NCBI GenBank assembly: GCA_026874595.1
Contig: CM049313.1
Span: 42,376,659 to 42,440,658, forward strand
Source of the DNA: Sipunculus nudus
Taxonomy: Eukaryota > Annelida > Sipuncula > Golfingiida > Sipunculidae
Reading direction: 5' to 3'
Length of the DNA: 64,000 nt
In this document: in pieces, positions 58,351 through 64,000 of the stretch
Layout of the letters: the number at the start of each line of letters is the position of its first letter
Numbering within the stretch: position 1 is the first letter of the stretch
The notes under the pieces: generated by a model
Told to the model about the DNA's origin: nothing
Database searches by the model: none
Seen by the model: only the letters and a program-made list of their open reading frames with translations
Position numbers and translations under genes: made by a program

Positions 58351-58559
58351 CCAACATTGTCATTTTTTTTTAAGGTTACGACTAGCACGCGGGTATAAAA
58401 ATTCAAACAATGAAGCATTTTAGGTCAACTCGTTATATTGCCATCAACCAAGTCGGAGTAGTTCTAAATTAGTACTCGAGTTAAGAATCAGGAAAAGTAT
58501 TGAACATTGACCAAATGTCTTTTGTGCATGTTTTGCACCAGTAAACAGCTGTTCATACA

Positions 58560-58905
58560 AAGAGTATTCTAGTCTAGTCCGGGAACCACTACACTCAACC
58601 TTTTTTAGGGACTCAAGTTATTTTCTTTGTGGATTTGTTTGTCCATATATCAGGTGTGAAAAATATAAAGTTTGTACCGCTGTCAGCCTTGGGCAATTTT
58701 AGCTTATTAGCATAAATCAAGATGGCCACCAAAATAATACTAAAATAGCAAAAAATGCCATGATAACCTAAACACTTGACATAGAAGGTCAATCGATACA
58801 TAAATTCTGGGGTATTATATGACCAAGTTAATTCATTTCTGGTATTGTTGTAACTATAATGACCACCGTTTTTAAAATAGATGTTCTGCAATTAGAAAAA
58901 AGGTG
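58560..58905 (-). repeat. Dispersed repeat, inverted partner of 1630-1985
   Basis: The reverse complement carries 'ataataccccagaattta', 'tggcat.ttttgctattt', 'gatttatgctaataagc', 'ttgcccaaggctgacag' and 'tttttcacacctgatat' in the same order as 1630-1985. A 92-codon ORF on the - strand is a by-product. Confidence 0.65.
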
Positions 58906-60380
58906 TCATTCTTGAATATACTATACACTGAACACGTGTATTCCAAATTATTCTACAGACCTAGCTTCCTTATTAAACTAATTAGGTTTTTAGATGTAGA
59001 TGACAAAACATTCCGAAAAACAGCTAATGTACATTAGATGAATAATATCATTGTAAGTTACCTATGTATAGCCTTCATATTAAAATAAATAGAGCTGTAC
59101 TGCGCAAAACTGCCAATATCCACACTTTTGATGTTAACGCTTGTGTCACGGTGAGGCCAGATATTTGCAACTTAAGCAAAGTATTTCAAGTTTAGGGAAG
59201 CGAGTCAGGGATGGATTTAATAGCATAATTTGAGTCAAATTAATTCAGAATCGGAAATAAAAATTTGTTTGATTGCAAACGTAACAGTTGTATGTGTTTG
59301 CATATAATGTCAAGTCTGTTAACAAATATCTCGGGTATACTGCTGCAGGCTGCCATCAGCATAATTTAATAGAACAGGGTTGAAATAGCATCAAATCAAT
59401 CAAATTCAATCAATAGCAAAATATGACAACTGATGTGTGTGAATTCATTGTCATTTCTGTTCTCATGAATAGATGCATCATTCAGCGTCAAAACTCATAT
59501 TAAGATTTATTATGATAACTGATGATATAAAATGTATGATCAGACATGTATAGGGGATACGAGGACATCTTGTAAAAGTCTTGATTTTAAGTCTTAAGTG
59601 TTCAGTTGGCCAATTAACATTTAACAGAATGTAAGTATTCCCCAGTTACACAGCATTGGATACTTTTGTTTATCTTATTGGTCAGCTGGAATTCGTAAGT
59701 TAACATGTGAATGTACCCACACAGCATGACACATTTGACAAGCATTTTCAAGTACACATGCAGCTGTTTCAACAGACCATTTAAACATATCAGAAATATT
59801 TCCAAAATATTTAATGGATAAAAAATAATCATAACACAAGCGTTTTAAAAAAAGTGACTCAATTCGTTTAAACTTTTAATGTAGTGTTGAAAATATTAAT
59901 ATATAATAAGAAGCTTAATTTTCAATTATACTTGCAGTTCTGTAAAAATTATTTACGTAGACCTATGTATAAAAGCAAAAAGTTTTATTACATTCAAGGA
60001 ATTTTTTGATTTTTTATGAAATTTTTAAAATGTAAAATTTAAATGCACTTGAACAAAATAAAATACTTTTTGAAAAATTATAACAGGATAAGGGAACATG
60101 AAAGCACTGTTCCATTTACACAATACATTGGTGCAGCTAGATACATAGCATTTTTATTTTCTATATACGATCAAGAAGATTATGTTATTACCATGGGTTG
60201 TAGTTTCCTACAAGATCTCTCATTAATTGTCTAACTAATTTTCATTAAACCTCTTGAGACAATAAGTTCTCTACGTGAACATTTCAGTGTAAATTACTCG
60301 AATTCCAGTCTTCCCTGTGGTCAACTTTTCCTTTCACTCATTGTCGTTGAAGTCCACCTGCGATTATACCTGCTTCTTTT

Positions 60381-63079
60381 CTAGGAATCTTCGGTTTGCT
60401 GGTTGTTGTAAGTGTCATCTGGTATTTTCAAAGAAAGCCCCTCCTCTTCTATGAATTTCAAAGTGACGTCTTTAGATTTATCCTGGGTACTTATTTCTAC
60501 GTTCTGAAAGCAACAAATGAGAATATTTAATGGCAATGAGTAATATTATGATTTTGTGCGTATTTTTATCTGATTTTTCTGGTTGATGTACCCGCTACTT
60601 TTTTCCATCGTTGCAGCCTAACTAAATTTCAGCTGTATACAAATCTGCTGCATCAATTTTGAGAATGTGTCACACAGTGGTTGCACTATTCCTTTTCATT
60701 AATATCCTGTTGTCACCCGAGTTACTATGCGCTGCACTGAATCAAGTTGCTGGTCATTTAAATAGAAATATGCGAACGTTTTCTTATCATATGCTAAGTA
60801 CTAAAAAAACCTGGGGCAAGGTGGTTAAGGTCAGGGGACCTTAGGATGCAAACCTTGACACCGGTAACTATAGGACCTGCGGTTTTTGATATGCAACCTC
60901 AATGATAGGTCATAACATCAAGGGACCCCTCAAATTCGCACTCGTTTTGTGAGTTATACACGGCTTTTCGGCATAGCAATCCTGTTTATTCCACAAAGCG
61001 CCCGCCGCTCAGAGGGCCGACCAGAAAAAATCTCATCGCCCATCTACTTAGATTTAAACTCAAGAACGCACGAAAGTCGGAGAGTATACGATACTGACGG
61101 GATTTATCAGCGAATTTAACTAAAACATTATGCGGCATCTTATTAAAACATAATGTAGGAGGCCTCATCGTGCTGACCCCCCCCCCCCCCCCCCCCCCAC
61201 CCCACGCATTGTGTCCCGACCGGTACATAAATGGAAAAATTAGCACACACTTTATTTTCTTCCAATTGTCAATACAATTTTTTTTACAACTTAAGAAAAA
61301 AACTGGAGGAGGTGTCTGTATTTTCATGTGTTCTCCTATATTGATAATGAAAATGCCTTTATATGTTTCCTGCAAGGTTGCATTCCTGGTAATAAAAATT
61401 ACTTTTATTAAAACTTATCTAAAGAGGCAAATATGGTAGAGGAAATATTTATTACAATAATTTGTAATAATAATATATTATAAGCTATCCCCGCCAGCGC
61501 CCTTATCACTAACTCCTTAGCGCCAATTGCGATTTTAGCGATTTTTGTGATTTAAAATTAAATATCTCTGTTATTTTATTTTACCTGTGTTAGAATGCCT
61601 ACAATTTTATGAAGTTCGTTCTGCACTATAAGTCCGGCAAAATGAATGGCAATTTCTGTGCAACAAATGGTTTACATGACCCACCTCCTCACAGCTACTG
61701 AAGTAGTGCCTCAGATAGCAGTTGTTCAGCATCATGCCGCCACCGTCTTTTAGTTCCCCGTCAACCAGGCAGCCCCTGACAAGCACGCTCTCACCACAGA
61801 GAACCAGCATGAGGACACCGAGCCCGACACCATGGGTCAACAGACAGCTGTAGAAATGATAAATCACCTGTAACCTCACATCATTATACATTACTACCTG
61901 CATACCGTATTATCCGTTTACATCAGCTTCAGTTAAAACAGACAGTGTGGAGTTGTCTATATGTAGTACGTATATATATTTAAGACGGTCATCTACATTT
62001 TAATTGGTGGTAGTGCAGACCAGCCGTTTTCATGCGACTGCCCTGTAGCCACGCCACTGAAATTCAAGTCTTAGACTTAACTGCCCGGGTTATTTCCAAT
62101 AAGAATCCCATAAATGATATGGAATTAGACGTTATTTCCCATGACCCACTTCAATCCGAATCATTTAAACCCTTTCCCGCACAAGTTCCGCGGACAGATA
62201 CTAACGCAAATATGAGATTTAAGCCGGTGAACTCGAAATTGAAAAAAAACCCGACAAAATCTGTGCGGCCTGAACAAACGCAAGACTGGGTAATGTGCTA
62301 GTTTTAATAACTACTGCATTATGCTGGCGTTCCTGCATGAGAACACATTAAGTTATATATAGGAATTAGGGGTTGGGATGTAGTTTTGCGGTTAAGGCCT
62401 TATATAAGAAGGACTCCGGTTCGAACCCCGCCTGCGTCTCAATAGACAAAAATGGTGAAATTTTGTGAGAACCTATAAGTTAGAGTTCGTGTCTTAGTGA
62501 CACGTTGTGACTTTTTATTTTAGCATAACCTCACGTGATCATAAATCTCGAAATCTAAACGTCTCAATGCTAGCATTGCATGGTTATTTTAATCCAATTT
62601 CAATAATATTTGAAGCGTCATGGACCTATTTTCTAATCTATTTAAGCCGTCAATATAAGTAAAGAAAATTCAAGATCCTAAATATTGACACCCATATTTT
62701 TAACATTAACTATTAAAAATCACCTGTTGCTCAGATTCTGAGGCCATATATAGATATCACAACACATCCAAACTCCTCTCCAAACACAAATAGCAGAGGC
62801 GTTGGCAAAAAAGAAAAATATATCCTCAACCATCAGTTTAAATAAGAAGCGGTTTTCCAGACATCGTCCGAGGTGCTGAAGAGGCCATTGCAATAGCACG
62901 CATAGAAAGTACACGCCGTAACCAATGCCTAAACTCCACCAGGCTGACCATTCCGCACTGTTTGGAAATAACACATTGTCCAGGAGCACCCACAGTCCAC
63001 GCCAGGCGAAGACGACAACACAGGCCATGAAGAAATGAGTGAAAAGGTGATCTAGGATATACTTCTCACGGTCCGATGG
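60381..63079 (-). CDS. fusl: Fuseless-like multipass membrane protein, copy C (exons 2-4; 5' part beyond window)
   Basis: Visible exons on the - strand are 63079-62724 (356 nt, as in copies A and B), 61847-61685 (163 nt) and 60503-60381 (stop TAG 60383-60381), with phases 2 and 0 between them. Acceptors are tgtttcag, ttctacag and gctttcag; donors are cag|gtgatt and gag|gtgggt. Exon 2 starts 'PSDREKYILDHL' and has two WRGxW motifs, the second in '[14 protein letters not shown]', identical at most sites to copy A. Exon 3 has SVLVRGC. The 40-aa tail is polar and acidic and unlike the other two tails. No exon 1 equivalent (expected to end in a Thr/Cys/Arg-rich segment) was found in 63080-64000, so it should lie beyond the right edge. 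Function as for the family is inference. Confidence 0.83.
61177..61199. repeat. C-run low-complexity segment
   Basis: About 22 consecutive C residues in fusl-C intron 3. Apparent ORFs across it are low complexity. Confidence 0.85.
62032..62301 (+). CDS. Unrecognised small ORF in fusl-C intron 2, opposite strand
   Basis: This 89-codon ORF (ATG to TAG) has an unusually ordinary amino-acid composition for this AT-rich window: balanced polar content, few Phe/Ile/Leu runs, a Lys/Pro-rich C terminus. No domain is recognised. It lies antisense within fusl-C intron 2, ends about 70 bases before a tRNA-like sequence, and has no obvious splice or promoter context. It could be chance, a remnant of a mobile element, or an exon. 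Confidence 0.2.
   Translation: MRLPCSHATEIQVLDLTARVISNKNPINDMELDVISHDPLQSESFKPFPAQVPRTDTNANMRFKPVNSKLKKNPTKSVRPEQTQDWVMC
62372..62445 (+). repeat. tRNA-like sequence (SINE head or tRNA pseudogene)
   Basis: It reads like a type-II tRNA head: A-box-like 'ttgcggttaaggcc' and B box 'ggttcgaacccc' spaced about 30 bases apart. The 5' and 3' acceptor strands do not pair well, so a working tRNA is unlikely. No SINE body matching the two families above follows. Confidence 0.4.
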
Positions 63080-64000
63080 CTGAAACATATACCAATGTTA
63101 TATAATGGGTAGATGTATAACTTGTCTAAAGTGTAATATGGCATGCCATATTGTTGTCTGAAGAGATATACCTTCATTAAACTTCAGAGTTTCATAACCT
63201 CTTTGGAATTATGAAAAACAAACAATATAAAAGGGCTTACTACTACCTATAATATATTGCATAAACGACGGGAACACATTAAAACACTGATGATTTCTCG
63301 CTTATATGTTGGAATTAATTCAAACATGGTTTGAAAAGAGAATAGTATTCGATAAGAAAATATAGGCATCTAAAAATGTAAATATGACAGAGACGAATAA
63401 GTATATATTAGGCAAAATAAGATAAACATTGAAACCTATTTATTTATGATTCTATGAAGAATCATAGAAGCTTTAACCTTTGAGTGCAACTAACATTTTG
63501 AAAGGAATAACTGAAATTATTATATCTGTATTTGAATACATATCTGTATTCTCATGAATACAGGCCTACGCCATGTGGGCGGTTTCTTCTTGTGAGATGC
63601 TCGCCAAAACCCACGTATTCGGTCCATATTCCCAGGTTCATTCGTGCCAGGTGACTCAACATTGTGAAATTTCCTGGAAGTCCATCCTGGACCCGGATCA
63701 TGTTCCGGTTCCACACCAAAATCTAAACGATTCTTTCTTGACCAATTCCCGATATGCCCTGAATTTTAATCAGATTCCGTTCATGATTGCTTGTGTTATA
63801 TTATGAGCAAACACAGGTTCACGTACACTAACGAACGGGAATGAATGCATGCCTTCCTGCCGGAGGCAATAAATGCCGGGTATGGACGAATGCTTTGTGA
63901 TTTGTACGTTGTTTGAATACCTTTTGTTATAAGGTAAGGGCTTGTTTTTAGCCAGGGTTTTCTTAATCATACGAGAGAGATTGTTCACCAAACCACTTTT
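63080..64000. other. fusl-C intron 1 or upstream region; RTE-like tail
   Basis: No fusl exon 1 could be found. At 63640-63880 there is an RTE-like 3' tail on + ('acccggatcatgttccgg', 'tccacaccaaaatctaa', 'ttccgttcatgattgct', 'gagcaaacacagg', ending 'ttcctgccggaggcaataa'). Confidence 0.55.

Larger units (their letters stand above)
57358..60380. other. Gene-free stretch downstream of fusl-C
   Basis: Contains an RTE-like tail (58130-58350) and the inverted partner of the 1630-1985 repeat (58560-58905). The rest is AT-rich. On the - strand, AATAAA (TTTATT at 60153-60158 on +) lies about 220 bases after the fusl-C stop and could be its polyadenylation signal. Confidence 0.5.

Noticed and set aside
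58613-58891. 92-codon - strand ORF with a hydrophobic stretch
   Set aside because: It sits in a repeat whose other copy (1630-1985) does not keep the frame.
62372-62445. Functional tRNA gene
   Set aside because: A and B boxes are recognisable but acceptor-stem pairing fails by eye; more likely a SINE head or pseudogene.
63080-64000. fusl-C exon 1
   Set aside because: No - strand frame contains the WRGxW or Thr/Cys-rich end expected of exon 1; it probably lies beyond the window.

Overview
This is eukaryotic, repeat-rich, AT-rich DNA: spliced genes with GT-AG introns, long (AT)n, (CT)n and G-run simple repeats, tRNA-derived SINEs, a LINE, DNA transposons and an LTR element. Host genes and repeats suggest a marine invertebrate, most likely a mollusc (bivalve-like). 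That placement is inference; no species-diagnostic sequence was recognised.

Host genes. The recognisable host genes are three paralogs of the multipass membrane protein Fuseless (Drosophila fusl, a presynaptic protein). fusl-A is complete on + (coding exons 14416-14904, 15380-15735, 16786-16945, 20397-20507; 371 aa). fusl-B is complete on - (36594-36106, 35315-34960, 32662-32500, 31711-31571; 382 aa). fusl-C is on - and runs off the right edge (exon 2 63079-62724, exon 3 61847-61685, exon 4 60503-60381). Intron phases (0, 2, 0) are identical in every comparable intron, and exon 2 is 356 nt in all three. A and B point towards each other; B and C share an orientation. A TATA box and possible non-coding first exon for fusl-A lie near 10.55-10.63 kb.

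Mobile DNA. An old L1/Tx1-like LINE on - (about 21.35-26.83 kb) lies between fusl-A and fusl-B. A terminal-inverted-repeat element without ORFs occupies 44940-46782. A 10-kb Ty3/gypsy-type LTR element with an envelope-like gene occupies 46972-57033: LTRs with matching TGTAAAG/CTTTACA ends, 4-bp ATAA target duplication, gag, protease, reverse transcriptase, RNase H, integrase and an F-type env, all broken. A 1.2-kb TIR element with a 9-bp target duplication sits inside its 3' LTR. SINEs (one with a perfect 16-bp target duplication), RTE-like 3' tails, a TTAA-type MITE, hairpins and long microsatellites fill much of the rest.

The most interesting points are the Fuseless cluster with its internal WRGxW repeat, the env-bearing retroelement whose gag ATG overlaps its probable primer-binding site, the 44.9-kb element with palindromic subterminal motifs, and a long hairpin beside a hammerhead-like core at 4.4-4.7 kb. 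No CRISPR, rRNA or convincing functional tRNA gene was seen.
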